DNA of 64,000 bases from Scopulibacillus darangshiensis (GCF_004341035.1 NZ_SLXK01000018.1:1-64000), one strand, 5' to 3'. Positions 27,269 through 37,310 are shown, numbered from the stretch's first letter. Translations and numbers: made by a program. The notes: generated by a model from the sequence alone, not told the origin.

Positions 27269-28180
27269 TTATAGATGGTCGGTAAAAGGTTGTTTTCGAG
27301 CTTTCTTTACCGGCCATTCTGATAGTACCATACCTAATAATATAAGAAGACACCCGATTATGCCACCATACGTCAAATAGTCATGCTGCCAAACAGCCGA
27401 AGTGACTGCGGCAAAAACCGGTTCCATAATGAAAATGAGCCCCACATGTGTCGGGGATGTAAACCGCTGCATCACTGTCTGCAGGATAAAGGCAACGGAT
27501 GTGGCCAGAACAGCGGTTACCAATAAAGAAAATAATGTATCAGATCGAAATAAAGAAGAAAAGTCAAACAGTTTACCGGTGCCATCTGCCACTATGCCGC
27601 AGACGAAGCTTAGGACGGCAACCGTTGCCAATTGAATAATAGTCAGGGAAAGGCTTGAATAATGGTGTGTCACTTTCGCTGTAAAAATGATGTGTAAAGC
27701 AAACATAACGGCACAAAACAGCACGATGCCATCACCATAATTAAAGGCAACAGGACCTGACATCGTTAAATAATAGAGGCCAGCGGCTGCAATAAGAACG
27801 CCGACCATCGCTTTGGCAGCCGGCAGCTTTTTTAGTATAACGGCGGAAAAGATCGGAACGAGGACGACACTCATCCCAGTTATAAAAGCGGCTTTAGATG
27901 AAGATGTGTAAAGCAAGCCAACGGTTTGGGCAATATAGCCGGTAAAAAGAAAGCACCCTAAGAGCACCCCGGCTAAGATTCCTCGCAGTTCTATCCGTTT
28001 GCGGTTTTTTACAAACACGGCCTTCCAAATCAATAGACACAGGCTTGCAAGAAGAAAGCGCCAAGCGTTAAAAGTTAAAGGTGTAACGGTCGAAATCGCG
28101 TGTTGAACGACAACGAACGTACTTCCCCAGATTAAGGCAACAAATACTAGTGACAGGTCAGCACCCAGAGATTTTTTCAT
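27269..28180 (-). CDS. EamA/DMT-family transporter
   Basis: A 303-residue protein with ten predicted membrane helices in two EamA repeats: IWGSTFVVVQH and FNAWRFLLAS in the first, and a second ending in IMEPVFAAVTSAVWQ. Drug/metabolite transporters of this kind export amino acids or other small metabolites; the substrate is unknown. It lies 20 bp after the RNase H-like gene and just before dynA, so the three minus-strand genes may form an operon. Confidence 0.85.
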   Translation of the reverse strand: MKKSLGADLSLVFVALIWGSTFVVVQHAISTVTPLTFNAWRFLLASLCLLIWKAVFVKNRKRIELRGILAGVLLGCFLFTGYIAQTVGLLYTSSSKAAFITGMSVVLVPIFSAVILKKLPAAKAMVGVLIAAAGLYYLTMSGPVAFNYGDGIVLFCAVMFALHIIFTAKVTHHYSSLSLTIIQLATVAVLSFVCGIVADGTGKLFDFSSLFRSDTLFSLLVTAVLATSVAFILQTVMQRFTSPTHVGLIFIMEPVFAAVTSAVWQHDYLTYGGIIGCLLILLGMVLSEWPVKKARKQPFTDHL

Positions 28181-28200
28181 TATTCTACCCTCGCCTTAAA

Positions 28201-28602
28201 TTACTTATGATCTTTCTGCATATAGATGGCTTTTCTAGCTAATATATCAGCGTTTTTATTTTGTTTATCAGGGATCCATTTAAGAAAAAATAACTGGAAC
28301 TTGTCAATGAGTTTGAGCGCATTGTTTAAATCTTGTTGAAACGCGCTGTTTTTTACAAATGCTTTTTCAACTGCACGGTCAATAAGCTGTGAATCCGTAC
28401 GGAATGAGACACTCAAGTAGTCTTTTTCTATGCAAAGCTCCAATGCATATAGAAACGCCTTGAATTCAGCTTCATGATTCGTAAGGATACCAAGGGGCAG
28501 TGAATGCCGTTCCTCCTGGCCGGAATCACGCTTTATATAGACACCAGCTCCTGAGTAACCGGGATTGCCGGCACTCGCCCCGTCAAAATAGACCTTGATC
28601 AA
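28201..28602 (-). CDS. RNase HI-like (reverse-transcriptase-like) protein
   Basis: A 133-residue protein with the four acidic residues of RNase H: Asp in YFDGASAGNPG, Glu in NHEAEFKAF, Asp in RTDSQLI and Asp in NADILARKA. It resembles the short YpeP/YpdQ group of bacilli, whose members often lack strong RNase HI activity, so activity is not certain. I chose TTG at 28602 because CTGGAGGGA is nine bases upstream and the RNase H fold begins right after; the ATG 13 codons upstream has no ribosome site. Confidence 0.8.
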   Translation of the reverse strand: MIKVYFDGASAGNPGYSGAGVYIKRDSGQEERHSLPLGILTNHEAEFKAFLYALELCIEKDYLSVSFRTDSQLIDRAVEKAFVKNSAFQQDLNNALKLIDKFQLFFLKWIPDKQNKNADILARKAIYMQKDHK

Positions 28603-28778
28603 ATGTATCCCTCCAGAAAAACAGCTAATGTAAGCATACAATAAACCGTCTATTGAAGAAAAGAAAAGCTTATTGATTTAATAACCCTTTTCGTGAGGGG
28701 TTGAATCATTTATGTTAAAATTGTTTTGAAATAACATTCAATTATATGATCTCAGATACTTATATTGGGGGAGACAAT

Positions 28779-30464
28779 ATGGCAGTTATGAAAGTAAAAA
28801 CAGATATTGAAATTGCCCAACAGACAGAGTTGAAGCCCATCCATGTTATTGCGACAAAATTAGGATTAAAAGAATCAGACTGGGAACCTTATGGCAGGTA
28901 CAAGGCAAAGGTTTCGGCGCATACCTTAAAGAAACTGCAAGATCACGCCGACGGCAAGGTTATTTTGGTAACGTCAATTAATCCAACACCTGCTGGTGAA
29001 GGGAAATCAACGGTAACCGTTGGATTAGGGCAAGCTTTGAATCGAATTGGCAAAAAAGCAATTATTGCCTTAAGGGAGCCATCGCTTGGGCCAAGCATGG
29101 GGATGAAAGGCGGAGCCGCGGGAGGCGGCTATTCACAAGTGGTCCCCATGGAGGATATAAATTTGCATTTCACAGGGGACTTGCACGCGATTACGACGGC
29201 AAATAATGCCCTGGCGGCCCTTATTGACAACCATATTCACCAAGGAAACAGCCTAAATATTGATCCGCGACGCATTGTATGGAAGCGCGTTATTGATATG
29301 AATGACAGAGCATTAAGGCATGTGGTTGTCGGTTTAGGCGGACAGGCAAACGGGGTACCGAGAGAAGGTGGCTTCGATATCACTGTTGCTTCTGAGGTTA
29401 TGGCGATTCTTTGCCTTTCAAATGACATCGAGGATTTGAAAAAGCGATTCAGTAAGATGGTCGTTGCTTATAACTATAATAAGGAACCTGTCACAGTCCG
29501 AGACCTTGGGGCAGAAGGCGCTTTAACCCTTTTAATGAAGGATGCCATCCATCCCAATCTCGTCCAAACCATTGAAAACACCCCCGCGTTTGTCCATGGC
29601 GGACCATTTGCCAATATTGCCCATGGTTGTAATAGTGTGATTGCTACGAAGCTTGCCAGTAAACTGGGTGATTATGTTGTGACGGAAGCCGGTTTCGGTG
29701 CTGACCTTGGTGCGGAGAAATTTTTGAATATCAAAACCAGAGCCGGAAACATTGACCCAAGTGCGGTTGTCATTGTTGTTACAGTAAGGGCGCTTAAAAT
29801 GCATGGCGGACTTTCAAGGGATAATTTAAAGAAAGAAGACCTTGCAGCATTAAAACGCGGTATGTCTAATGTTGAAAAGCATGTTGAAACGATAAAAGCC
29901 TTTGGCCTGCCATACACCGTTGCCATTAACCATTTCATATCTGATACTGATGCCGAAGTGGATTTTATCAAGGGGTGGTGTGCCGATAAAGGCCATCCAG
30001 CTGAAGTCGCTAAGGTTTGGGAAGACGGCGGTGCAGGCGGTGAAGCATTAGCTCACAAGGTGGTTAGCGTTATTGAAGAGGGGCAGAAGCATTTTAAACC
30101 ATTGTATGAGTTAGAAGCTACAATAGAGGAGAAAATTAATGCTATTGTGACCAAAGTCTATGGCGGAAAAGGTGTGTTCTTTTCTGAAAAGGCTAAAAAG
30201 CAATTAGCAACGTTCAAACAACATGGGTGGGGGCATCTGCCAGTCTGTATGGCAAAAACACAGTATTCCTTGTCTGATAATCCGGCATTGATCGGAAGGC
30301 CTAATGATTTTCATATCCAAGTGAGAGAGCTAAAAGCCTCCATTGGCGCCGGCTTTATCGTTGCCATAACCGGTAATGTCATGACGATGCCTGGGTTGCC
30401 TAAGCGTCCTGCAGCACATAATATGGATGTAGATCCTAACGGTAAGGCTACGGGATTATTTTAG
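28779..30464 (+). CDS. fhs: Formate-tetrahydrofolate ligase
   Basis: A 561-residue enzyme joining formate to tetrahydrofolate with ATP to give 10-formyl-THF for purine and formyl-Met synthesis. The family signatures are plain: [18 protein letters not shown] (P-loop), [18 protein letters not shown] and [16 protein letters not shown]. Length is typical (about 555-560). I chose ATG 28779 with GGGGGAG upstream; an ATG 11 codons earlier lacks a site. Confidence 0.96.
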   Translation: MAVMKVKTDIEIAQQTELKPIHVIATKLGLKESDWEPYGRYKAKVSAHTLKKLQDHADGKVILVTSINPTPAGEGKSTVTVGLGQALNRIGKKAIIALREPSLGPSMGMKGGAAGGGYSQVVPMEDINLHFTGDLHAITTANNALAALIDNHIHQGNSLNIDPRRIVWKRVIDMNDRALRHVVVGLGGQANGVPREGGFDITVASEVMAILCLSNDIEDLKKRFSKMVVAYNYNKEPVTVRDLGAEGALTLLMKDAIHPNLVQTIENTPAFVHGGPFANIAHGCNSVIATKLASKLGDYVVTEAGFGADLGAEKFLNIKTRAGNIDPSAVVIVVTVRALKMHGGLSRDNLKKEDLAALKRGMSNVEKHVETIKAFGLPYTVAINHFISDTDAEVDFIKGWCADKGHPAEVAKVWEDGGAGGEALAHKVVSVIEEGQKHFKPLYELEATIEEKINAIVTKVYGGKGVFFSEKAKKQLATFKQHGWGHLPVCMAKTQYSLSDNPALIGRPNDFHIQVRELKASIGAGFIVAITGNVMTMPGLPKRPAAHNMDVDPNGKATGLF

Positions 30465-30570
30465 GGGAGCACCCGAAACGAAACATTTGCTTGAAAAGAA
30501 AGGGACGTGTTACTTTATATTTAATGAAAACCGTTCTAGATATTTGTACTTAGCCGAAAGGATGATTTGC

Positions 30571-31014
30571 ATGTCAATGGCGTATGAAGAATATATGAAG
30601 CAAGTAGCGAAGCCGATGAGGGAGGAGCTGACTTCCGCAGGATTTTCAGAGCTTTTGACACCTGAAGATGTCGATGCTTATATGGAAAAAGCTGAAGGAA
30701 CGACATTAGTGGTTGTGAATTCAGTTTGCGGCTGTGCGGCTGGACTCGCGCGCCCTGCCGTTAATGAATCACTAAAAGGTGACGTAATACCCGATCACCT
30801 GGTCACCGTTTTTGCTGGCCAGGATCGGGAAGCAACGGCTGCAATGAGGGATTATTTTAAAGGCTATGAACCATCATCACCATCAATCGCACTGTTAAGT
30901 GGTAAGGATGTTGTTCATTTTATTCCTAGAGAAGACATTGAAGATGAGGATCTTGAAAACATCGCCCGCGCCTTGAAGGCAGCGTACAACAGCCATTGTA
31001 AAAACCAAGCGTAA
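30571..31014 (+). CDS. brxA: Bacilliredoxin BrxA
   Basis: A 147-residue thioredoxin-fold protein with the CGC active site in NSVCGCAAGLARPA and the HLVTVFAGQD strand. It matches the BrxA (YphP) start MSMAYEEYM better than BrxB. Bacilliredoxins remove bacillithiol from S-bacillithiolated proteins after oxidative stress. AAAGGATGA supports ATG 30571; an upstream ATG 28 codons earlier would add a non-conserved tail. Confidence 0.92.
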   Translation: MSMAYEEYMKQVAKPMREELTSAGFSELLTPEDVDAYMEKAEGTTLVVVNSVCGCAAGLARPAVNESLKGDVIPDHLVTVFAGQDREATAAMRDYFKGYEPSSPSIALLSGKDVVHFIPREDIEDEDLENIARALKAAYNSHCKNQA

Positions 31015-31028
31015 CTGCTTGGTTTTTT
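31001..31028 (+). terminator. Intrinsic terminator after brxA
   Basis: AAAACCAAGC and GCTTGGTTTTTT stem overlapping the brxA stop codon. Confidence 0.85.
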
Positions 31029-31195
31029 CCATTATCGGGCATTGAAGAGGAATTATACGTTTTGGAAAAACGTTAAGATTCACCACTTGAACCTTTTAAA
31101 TTCCCGAGTATAATAATTAATGTGCATTTGTATGCGTTATTTGGTATGATAGAAAATGTTTGATTTTATGGGAATTTAGAAGGTGGTGCGAAATA

Positions 31196-32122
31196 ATGAC
31201 TGAACATAAACCTTATCGTATATTGCTTTATTATAAATATGTCAAAATTGATGAGCCAGAGACATTTGCTGCCGCACATCTTGATTTTTGCAAAGCGCTC
31301 GGTGTTAAGGGCCGGATTCTCGTAGCTTCTGAAGGAATTAACGGGACGCTGTCGGGGACGGTTGAACAGACGCAAAAATATATGGATACGCTTAAAAGTG
31401 ATCCAAGATTCAGTGATACGGTATTTAAAATTGATGAAGCTGATCAGCATGCATTTAAGAAAATTTTTGTCAGACCAAGAAAAGAGATTGTTTCCCTTAA
31501 TTTGGATAATGATGTAAATCCCAATGATTTGACAGGGAAGCATCTCTCGCCAAAGGAATTTTATGATGATCTCCAAAAAGAGGATGTCATCGTTATTGAT
31601 GCCAGAAATGATTACGAGCATCAGATCGGGCATTTTAGAAATGCGATTCTCCCCGATGTTGAGGCTTTCCGTGATCTCCCGAAATGGATCAAGGAAAATT
31701 TAAGTGAACATAAGGATAAGAAAGTCTTGACATATTGTACTGGCGGCATTCGCTGTGAAAAGTTCACTGGTTATCTGATTCAAGAAGGTTTTCAAGATGT
31801 CAATCAGCTGCATGGCGGTATTGTTGAATATGGGAAAGACCCTGAAGTACAAGGCCGGCTTTATGATGGCAAATGCTATGTCTTTGATGAAAGAATATCT
31901 GTTCCGATCAATAGAACAGAGGAAGACAAGGTGATCAGCCATTGTTATTATTGCGGTAGAGTAGAGGACAGACTCGTGAATTGTGCCAATCCTGAATGCA
32001 ATCGCCAGCACGTATGTTGCCATGATTGTGAGGAGATTTATCATCGCTCATGTTCCAAAGAATGCCGTGAGCATCCTAGAAACCGCTTTGAGAAAGAAAA
32101 GAAGATGGCTATCGAAAGTTAA
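31196..32122 (+). CDS. trhO: tRNA uridine(34) hydroxylase, rhodanese-like
   Basis: A 308-residue UPF0176/TrhO protein. It has an N-terminal acylphosphatase-like domain ([11 protein letters not shown]), a central rhodanese domain with the catalytic cysteine in [11 protein letters not shown], and a C-terminal cysteine-rich zinc-like region ([19 protein letters not shown] and CCHDCEE). TrhO makes 5-hydroxyuridine at tRNA position 34 using O2. I chose ATG 31196 with GAAGGTGG upstream. Confidence 0.9.
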   Translation: MTEHKPYRILLYYKYVKIDEPETFAAAHLDFCKALGVKGRILVASEGINGTLSGTVEQTQKYMDTLKSDPRFSDTVFKIDEADQHAFKKIFVRPRKEIVSLNLDNDVNPNDLTGKHLSPKEFYDDLQKEDVIVIDARNDYEHQIGHFRNAILPDVEAFRDLPKWIKENLSEHKDKKVLTYCTGGIRCEKFTGYLIQEGFQDVNQLHGGIVEYGKDPEVQGRLYDGKCYVFDERISVPINRTEEDKVISHCYYCGRVEDRLVNCANPECNRQHVCCHDCEEIYHRSCSKECREHPRNRFEKEKKMAIES

Positions 32123-32192
32123 TAACTTTATGTGAAGGGGAGACAGTTGTCTCCTCTTTAAATTACATAATGTAAATAAAGGAGGATGCAGG

Positions 32193-33362
32193 TTGTTTGA
32201 TAAAGATCATGTTTTTATAAAAACGGCACGCCAAAAAGAATTATATGAACTTGCCCGTTCACACGCTGAAGACTTTTCAAGGCGTGCGGATCATTATGAT
32301 GAAACAGGTGACTTCCCCTTTGAAAACTTTGAAGCATTAAAGGCATCCGGTTACACGGGATTAACCGCATCTGAGGAATATGGCGGCAAGAATATATCAC
32401 TATACGAACTCGTGCTAATCCAAGAGGCCCTCGCTCAAGGGGATGGACCGACGACATTAGGAATAGGCTGGCACCTTGGTATTATGATGGACTTATCCTT
32501 ACGCAGGGAGTGGGATGAGGAAACATTTAAGGCTCTATGCCGCCGTGTGATTAATGACAAGCACATTGTAAATCGGGCTGCGACCGAACAGGGGACCGGC
32601 AGTCCGACGAGAGGCGGCAAGCCGGCCACTGAGGCAGGCAAAGAACATGATGGGTGGCGCGTTACCGGGCACAAAACGTTTACGACATTGGCACCTGTTG
32701 CGGATGAGTTTATCGTCACTGCCAGTATGAAAGACAGTGACGATGTCGGCGGCTTCCTAGTTAACCGTCATCTCGATGGTGTCAGCTTTGAAGAAACATG
32801 GGACACATTGGGCATGCGGGCGACACGCAGTGATGATTTGTTCTTAAAAAATGTTAAGATTCCACCAGACGCTTTTGTTGAAAGGATCGGCTGGCAGGAC
32901 AAAAATCATTTGCCGCCAGGCTGGCTTTTGCATATTCCTGCTTGCTATATTGGGATTGCCCTGGCAGCCCGGCGTGATGTGATTGATTTCGCAGCCAATT
33001 ATCAGCCAAATAGCCTTGATCATCCGATAAAAGATCTTCAGCATGTTCAGCAGAAAATCGGTGCAATTGAGCTTGAGCTTATGAAAGCCCGTTATATGAT
33101 GTATGGTGTTGCGGAACAATGGGATCGTGATCCGGAAAGGCGTCCGCATCTTGGGCCGGAACTTTCTGCGGTTAAATACACTGCTACGAACGCGGCGGTT
33201 AAAGCGGTTGACCTTGCGATGAGAGTGGTCGGAGGCACAAGTATTTTTCGGTCAAAACCGTTTGAACGGTATTATCGAGATGTCCGCGCCGGCATTCACA
33301 ACCCGCCGAGCGACGATGCTGTGCTTAGTATTTTAGGAAAACGTGGCTTTCAGGAATCTTAA
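32193..33362 (+). CDS. Acyl-CoA dehydrogenase-like flavoprotein (YdbM/DszC-like)
   Basis: A 389-residue flavoprotein with the acyl-CoA dehydrogenase three-domain plan (EEYGGKNISLYE near 60, central beta domain, helical C-terminus GGTSIFRSKPFERYYRDVRAG). The usual catalytic EGT glutamate motif is missing and the C-terminal IHNPPSDD replaces it. This resembles YdbM and flavin monooxygenases such as DszC/SfnC rather than a true beta-oxidation enzyme. Start TTG 32193 follows AAAGGAGG. Substrate unknown. Confidence 0.75.
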   Translation: MFDKDHVFIKTARQKELYELARSHAEDFSRRADHYDETGDFPFENFEALKASGYTGLTASEEYGGKNISLYELVLIQEALAQGDGPTTLGIGWHLGIMMDLSLRREWDEETFKALCRRVINDKHIVNRAATEQGTGSPTRGGKPATEAGKEHDGWRVTGHKTFTTLAPVADEFIVTASMKDSDDVGGFLVNRHLDGVSFEETWDTLGMRATRSDDLFLKNVKIPPDAFVERIGWQDKNHLPPGWLLHIPACYIGIALAARRDVIDFAANYQPNSLDHPIKDLQHVQQKIGAIELELMKARYMMYGVAEQWDRDPERRPHLGPELSAVKYTATNAAVKAVDLAMRVVGGTSIFRSKPFERYYRDVRAGIHNPPSDDAVLSILGKRGFQES

Positions 33363-33366
33363 TTTC

Positions 33367-33399
33367 AAAACAGTGTGGCTTCGCACCACACTGTTTTTT
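33367..33399 (+). terminator. Intrinsic terminator
   Basis: AAAACAGTGTGG and CCACACTGTTTTTT hairpin directly after the flavoprotein stop and before repeat copy 2. Confidence 0.9.
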
Positions 33400-33402
33400 C
33401 AT

Positions 33403-33598
33403 GGTTAATCAGAAAGTATATGTGCTCCTCCACTTCGCTTCGTCGCAAGGCAACGTAGACGAGGTGGCAGGCAGTAGCCTTTCTGACGCACATAAGTGCA
33501 TTGGCTAAAGGCGTAACATCCTGTTACAACGCCAGTACTAGCACGTCCTGTGCGTCGCAACTACGTCTCTGTCTTCGCCAATCGGCGAGTTTTCTTTA
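33403..33598 (+). repeat. Interspersed modular repeat, copy 2 (full form A-B-C-D-E)
   Basis: Longest copy, about 196 bp. Module A TCAGAAAG pairs with CTTTCTGA of module C around module B (CCACTTCG...CGAGGTGG hairpin). Module D holds GTAACA-TCC-TGTTAC and GCAC-GTCCT-GTGC. Module E ends in a shortened GCCAATCGGC stem plus TTTTCTTTA. It lies between convergent genes. Confidence 0.88.
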
Positions 33599-33613
33599 AG
33601 TTGGTTGATTCAT

Positions 33614-34279
33614 TTAATGGGATGCACCGCCGTAATATATGGTCCGGCTATTGCTTAACGCATAGAGATAATCAAAGTCTGGGCGGGTGGCCGTTTGCAT
33701 TAAATAGGCCGATCTCTCGGCACCTGGAAAGCGATTTTTATTTAATTCTTCGATGATCCCTTCGCCGGTTAAAATACCAATTCCATGGCCAAAGTATTGG
33801 CCGTTCGGAAGTTGGACCGCGTTCTCGCCTTGCCATTGGGGTGTTTTCGGATTGACGTCAGGATTTTTAAAATAACGTACATCACCAAGGAGCCCATTAC
33901 CGGTAATGTGTTCTGTGTAAACAGGAAATTCAGGATGCTTCTCCCAATCCCATAAATAAAGCTGGTGATACAACATATCGAAGCGTTCAGAGGATATGGT
34001 TTCAATCAGTGCTTTATATAAAACAATCATCATCGCCGTTGCGCACTCAAAGGCATATTGTTCCCCATTAACGAAGATATCACGGATCGCTTCACTTGAT
34101 TTCACACCCGCCCTTAGTTTGAATCCGCCTTCACCTGTTAAGATCCAATACTTTTCATTACACCTTGAATAGTAAAAGGTAGCAAAGCCTGCCTTGCTTC
34201 GATAAAGGGCATGAGCTGCTGCAACGATATTTTGCCGCATCATGTTTTCAAAAGGTGACGCACGATCAACAACGGTCAT
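33614..34279 (-). CDS. tgl: Protein-glutamine gamma-glutamyltransferase (spore coat transglutaminase)
   Basis: A 221-residue enzyme that cross-links glutamine and lysine side chains of spore coat proteins. The catalytic Cys79 (YAFECATAM), Glu152 (WQGENAV) and His165 (YFGHGIGI) have nearly the same spacing as Cys116, Glu187 and His200 of B. subtilis Tgl. It is about 24 residues shorter, lacking part of the N-terminal lead. AAAGGAGG precedes the ATG, which overlaps the previous gene's stop by four bases, so translation is probably coupled. Confidence 0.9.
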   Translation of the reverse strand: MTVVDRASPFENMMRQNIVAAAHALYRSKAGFATFYYSRCNEKYWILTGEGGFKLRAGVKSSEAIRDIFVNGEQYAFECATAMMIVLYKALIETISSERFDMLYHQLYLWDWEKHPEFPVYTEHITGNGLLGDVRYFKNPDVNPKTPQWQGENAVQLPNGQYFGHGIGILTGEGIIEELNKNRFPGAERSAYLMQTATRPDFDYLYALSNSRTIYYGGASH

Positions 34280-35256
34280 GTTATCCCTCCTTTATCCAGA
34301 AGGGCGATGTGCTGTTCGAGCGGGCTTGCCATCCATTCATACCACTCATTCCGATGATTTTGGCGGTAATGGGCTGAAAGTGAAGCTAATTGCTCCTTGG
34401 TACCGTCGGTAAGCTGTGAAAATTGCTGCCAACGTTCTTTTTCTTTATTAGACAAACTTTGTAAGGATTCTCCGTCTTCTAGGGAAACTGGTTTGCCGAG
34501 GTATTTAGCGGCAAGATTTACTTTATAAGGTCTAGGCATTGGTGATACATCACTTGTTTCTCCCGTGTAGACGAGGTAACGATGATTATCCTCCATCCAT
34601 CCCTCAAACAGAGCAACAGCCTCCGGTTTTGTTGCGGCATGTGCCATCCCTGGAATAAAATGCAGTAATTTAGCAGCAAAAAGAACGTCATTCTGATTAT
34701 TAGATAATAAATAGTTTGCTATATAAAAAAGACAGTTTGGATCAGCGTTTTCTTGCAGCGCACATAACAAGTAGTGGGATTGCTGATGTGACCGCTTGCG
34801 CCGAAAAATAAGATCAACAACGTCTTTTGCAATATTTTGTTGATAGGTTAAAAGCATTTGGATGACTGCACCATCGATCACCTTGATATAGCCATTGTTT
34901 AGCGAAGCCGCAGCACCAGTATCCAACATCCAGCGGAAGCTTGATAAAATCACATAATGTTGGTCGCTAAAATGCTTATGTTCAGCTATACCCAAATTGG
35001 TTTCATGAAGAATATTTTCAATATGATGTAATGCCAGCTGATTCCTTTCAATAAGTAGATGCTGGCATTTTTTTTCTTTAATATCCTCCCTTAAAACATA
35101 CAATGTTGGGAATTCCAAGTCCCCGTCATTGATTAATGCCAATGCGTGATGGTCATTCTCTGAATAGAGGTTGTTCCACTCTTTCTTCAGTGAAACCATG
35201 CCTTCTTTGCGACGTTCGTTCAATGGGTTTGGTTGGTTTATTTCTGAAAATGTCAT
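34276..35256 (-). CDS. Hypothetical protein between hpaB and tgl
   Basis: A 326-residue soluble, largely helical protein I do not recognise. Notable stretches are LSSFRWMLDTGAAASLNNG and a C-terminal NEWYEWMASPLEQHIALLDKGG. No transmembrane segment or signal peptide is seen. It starts 10 bp after hpaB and overlaps tgl by four bases (ATGA), so it is surely the middle gene of this operon. A GAGGG site precedes the ATG. The context suggests a mother-cell spore-coat role. Confidence 0.65.
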   Translation of the reverse strand: MTFSEINQPNPLNERRKEGMVSLKKEWNNLYSENDHHALALINDGDLEFPTLYVLREDIKEKKCQHLLIERNQLALHHIENILHETNLGIAEHKHFSDQHYVILSSFRWMLDTGAAASLNNGYIKVIDGAVIQMLLTYQQNIAKDVVDLIFRRKRSHQQSHYLLCALQENADPNCLFYIANYLLSNNQNDVLFAAKLLHFIPGMAHAATKPEAVALFEGWMEDNHRYLVYTGETSDVSPMPRPYKVNLAAKYLGKPVSLEDGESLQSLSNKEKERWQQFSQLTDGTKEQLASLSAHYRQNHRNEWYEWMASPLEQHIALLDKGGIT

Positions 35257-35266
35257 AATACAACCC

Positions 35267-36733
35267 TCATTCCTCCTTTTGAAGATCAGCCAAAAACGCG
35301 GTTACTCTATCAACATACGGTTGTTTTTTGTATTGGCAATATAAACTGGTTGCTAATCTGACGGGATCACCAAAGAAAAATCGTTCATACAGAACTTGTC
35401 TGGAGCCGAAAGCGCTCATACTTGCATCCCAAGCGAGCCGGTATAACCGCACTTTGTCCTCACCTTGTGATTTCGCGGATTGAAGAAAATGATCTATGTC
35501 TTCTTTTCGTTCCGATTTAAAATCAGCTTCTGTAGGGATGGTTACTAGACCGCTGGCGCCAATGAGCTGGATGATTTCCACGTATCTAGGGTAGACCTTT
35601 GGATAATATTGTGATGCAGCAAGAAGCGGCTCGATTGCAGGTGTATAGACACCCCATTCGTTAACATCCGCTTGGGCTTCTGAAGAATAGATAAAGCCTT
35701 TTAATGTTTCAAGGGAGATGATGACTTCGGATACTTTATCATGGATATGCTGATATTCGCCGATATTAATTTCATCTATCATTTTCTGGATGAGCCCTAA
35801 GATGAATTCTGTTTTAATAATATTTTTGCAAATAACCTGGTGTGTTACATGTGGAAAGAAGCCGCTGTCCTTATAAAGCCTGTTATTGACAAAGATGTCA
35901 CCGTGCAGAAATACCCTGCCCCACGGTACAGTCACATGGTCAAAAACAACAATGGTGTCCATTTCTTCAAATTGTGAACCGAGCGGATGATCAAAGCGGG
36001 ACTTCCCATAGTCAAAGGATTCTCGGCAATAGAATTTAAGACCCGGCGTATTGTTTGGAATGGCAAAGGCAAACGCATGGGGCTCGCTTCCGATCAACTG
36101 AGGCAGCTGGGCTCCTGATGGGAACACCATGATTTCATCAGTCGTCCCGCCTTGTGTCGCCAGCAGGCGGGCGCCATGGATGACAATGCCATCATCATTT
36201 TTATCAATTATTTGTGCGTCGATAATTTTTGGGTCAGATTCCTCATATGAACTTGAGCGGTTCACCTGTGGCTTAATAAAGGTATGTGTTAGAGCTAAAT
36301 CATTTTCCCTGACAAATTCAAAGTATTTTCTCATATTGTCAGCACAAGCTTCGCTTTGGCCCTTCAAAATTGCTGCTGAACTGGCAAATGTCATTAGTGC
36401 GGTGTTCATGTAATCCGGTGTCCGTCCTAACATACCATGAGAAAGCTTCGCCCACTCCTGAATCGCCTGCCGCCTTTTTTCTAGATCTTCCCTGGATTTG
36501 GGCGTTAAATAGGACGTCCCGAATCGTTTACCTGACGCACCAGCTGTCCATGTCATGACATCTTTTAGGTCGGACCTGTACTGAAGGTCATATAACTTTG
36601 CCTGACTATGGATAACACCTTTAAAAGCGGGATGAGCTGATAGTTTTCCAGTTACCTTTTGTCCTTCATACCAAATATTGGCCTTTAGTTGGTCCATTCG
36701 GTTAATATATTGCTTTCCATCAGCCACTGGCAT
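35267..36733 (-). CDS. 4-hydroxyphenylacetate 3-monooxygenase family flavoprotein (HpaB-like)
   Basis: A 488-residue FADH2-dependent aromatic hydroxylase of the HpaB/YoaI group: GRTPDYMNTALMTFASSAA near the substrate pocket, NRSSSYEESDPKIIDAQI, and IPNNTPGLKFYCRES. The family ortho-hydroxylates phenols such as 4-hydroxyphenylacetate or tyrosine using FADH2 from a separate reductase, not visible here. I chose ATG 36733, preceded by AGAGGTG, over ATG 36778. It is first in the operon with the unknown gene and tgl. Confidence 0.88.
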   Translation of the reverse strand: MPVADGKQYINRMDQLKANIWYEGQKVTGKLSAHPAFKGVIHSQAKLYDLQYRSDLKDVMTWTAGASGKRFGTSYLTPKSREDLEKRRQAIQEWAKLSHGMLGRTPDYMNTALMTFASSAAILKGQSEACADNMRKYFEFVRENDLALTHTFIKPQVNRSSSYEESDPKIIDAQIIDKNDDGIVIHGARLLATQGGTTDEIMVFPSGAQLPQLIGSEPHAFAFAIPNNTPGLKFYCRESFDYGKSRFDHPLGSQFEEMDTIVVFDHVTVPWGRVFLHGDIFVNNRLYKDSGFFPHVTHQVICKNIIKTEFILGLIQKMIDEINIGEYQHIHDKVSEVIISLETLKGFIYSSEAQADVNEWGVYTPAIEPLLAASQYYPKVYPRYVEIIQLIGASGLVTIPTEADFKSERKEDIDHFLQSAKSQGEDKVRLYRLAWDASMSAFGSRQVLYERFFFGDPVRLATSLYCQYKKQPYVDRVTAFLADLQKEE

Positions 36734-36858
36734 TGTTTTCACCTCTGAAATTAAGCTTTCCTTATGTATCATAGTCATTTAGGCTTTTACCTGTGACCGC
36801 CATGTTTTTGCTATAATGTTGTTAGGGGATTTCCCTTACCAAAAAGGAGGAAGGTAAA

Positions 36859-37248
36859 TTGACAGAAACAATCCAGCCGAATGATCTTGTCATTGCCAGG
36901 TATAAAACAGGTGAATATATTGCAAAAGTAATTGAACCCCGCCAAACAGAACAAGCGGTTGTAGAGATCCTGGCAGTCATCAAACACCCAACACAGGGTG
37001 ACCTTCATTCGCCAAATAACATTAATGTGCCGTTGTTCCACCAAAGAAAGGCGCTTGCCTATCACGAAAAGGCCGTGGTGAGAGTGAATACCTTAAAGCA
37101 ATATGAAGGAAATCAGATCCCAGAATATAAGGCATCGCTGCGAAAAGCGGTGAACGACAAATTAGAGAAGCTGGGCAAGCGTGGTGATGATTGGGCAAGG
37201 CTCGCTATTGAACAGCTAAGGGATTTAGAAAAGGATTATTTTGGTTAA
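36859..37248 (+). CDS. kapB: Kinase-associated protein B
   Basis: A 129-residue protein matching KapB of B. subtilis (AVIKHPTQGDLHSPN, PLFHQRKALAYHEKA, YKASLRKAVNDK, then WARLAIEQL). KapB is needed for normal KinB-dependent entry into sporulation. Although named a lipoprotein, no signal peptide or lipobox is present here. Start TTG 36859 follows AAAGGAGGAAGG. Confidence 0.85.
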   Translation: MTETIQPNDLVIARYKTGEYIAKVIEPRQTEQAVVEILAVIKHPTQGDLHSPNNINVPLFHQRKALAYHEKAVVRVNTLKQYEGNQIPEYKASLRKAVNDKLEKLGKRGDDWARLAIEQLRDLEKDYFG

Positions 37249-37271
37249 TATACATAAGAGAAAACAATGCA

Positions 37272-37310
37272 AAAAAACCTCCCGGGCAATGTCATCCGGG
37301 AGGTTTTCTT
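37272..37310. terminator. Bidirectional terminator
   Basis: AAAAAACCTCCCGG and CCGGGAGGTTTTCTTT between convergent kapB and the ABC permease gene. Confidence 0.88.

Noticed and set aside
28642-28778. Riboswitch upstream of fhs, and similarly before thyA
   Set aside because: No conserved aptamer pattern recognised; only a small AACCC/GGGTT pairing near 28680-28705.
36859-37248. KapB as a lipoprotein
   Set aside because: No signal peptide or lipobox is present despite the gene name.
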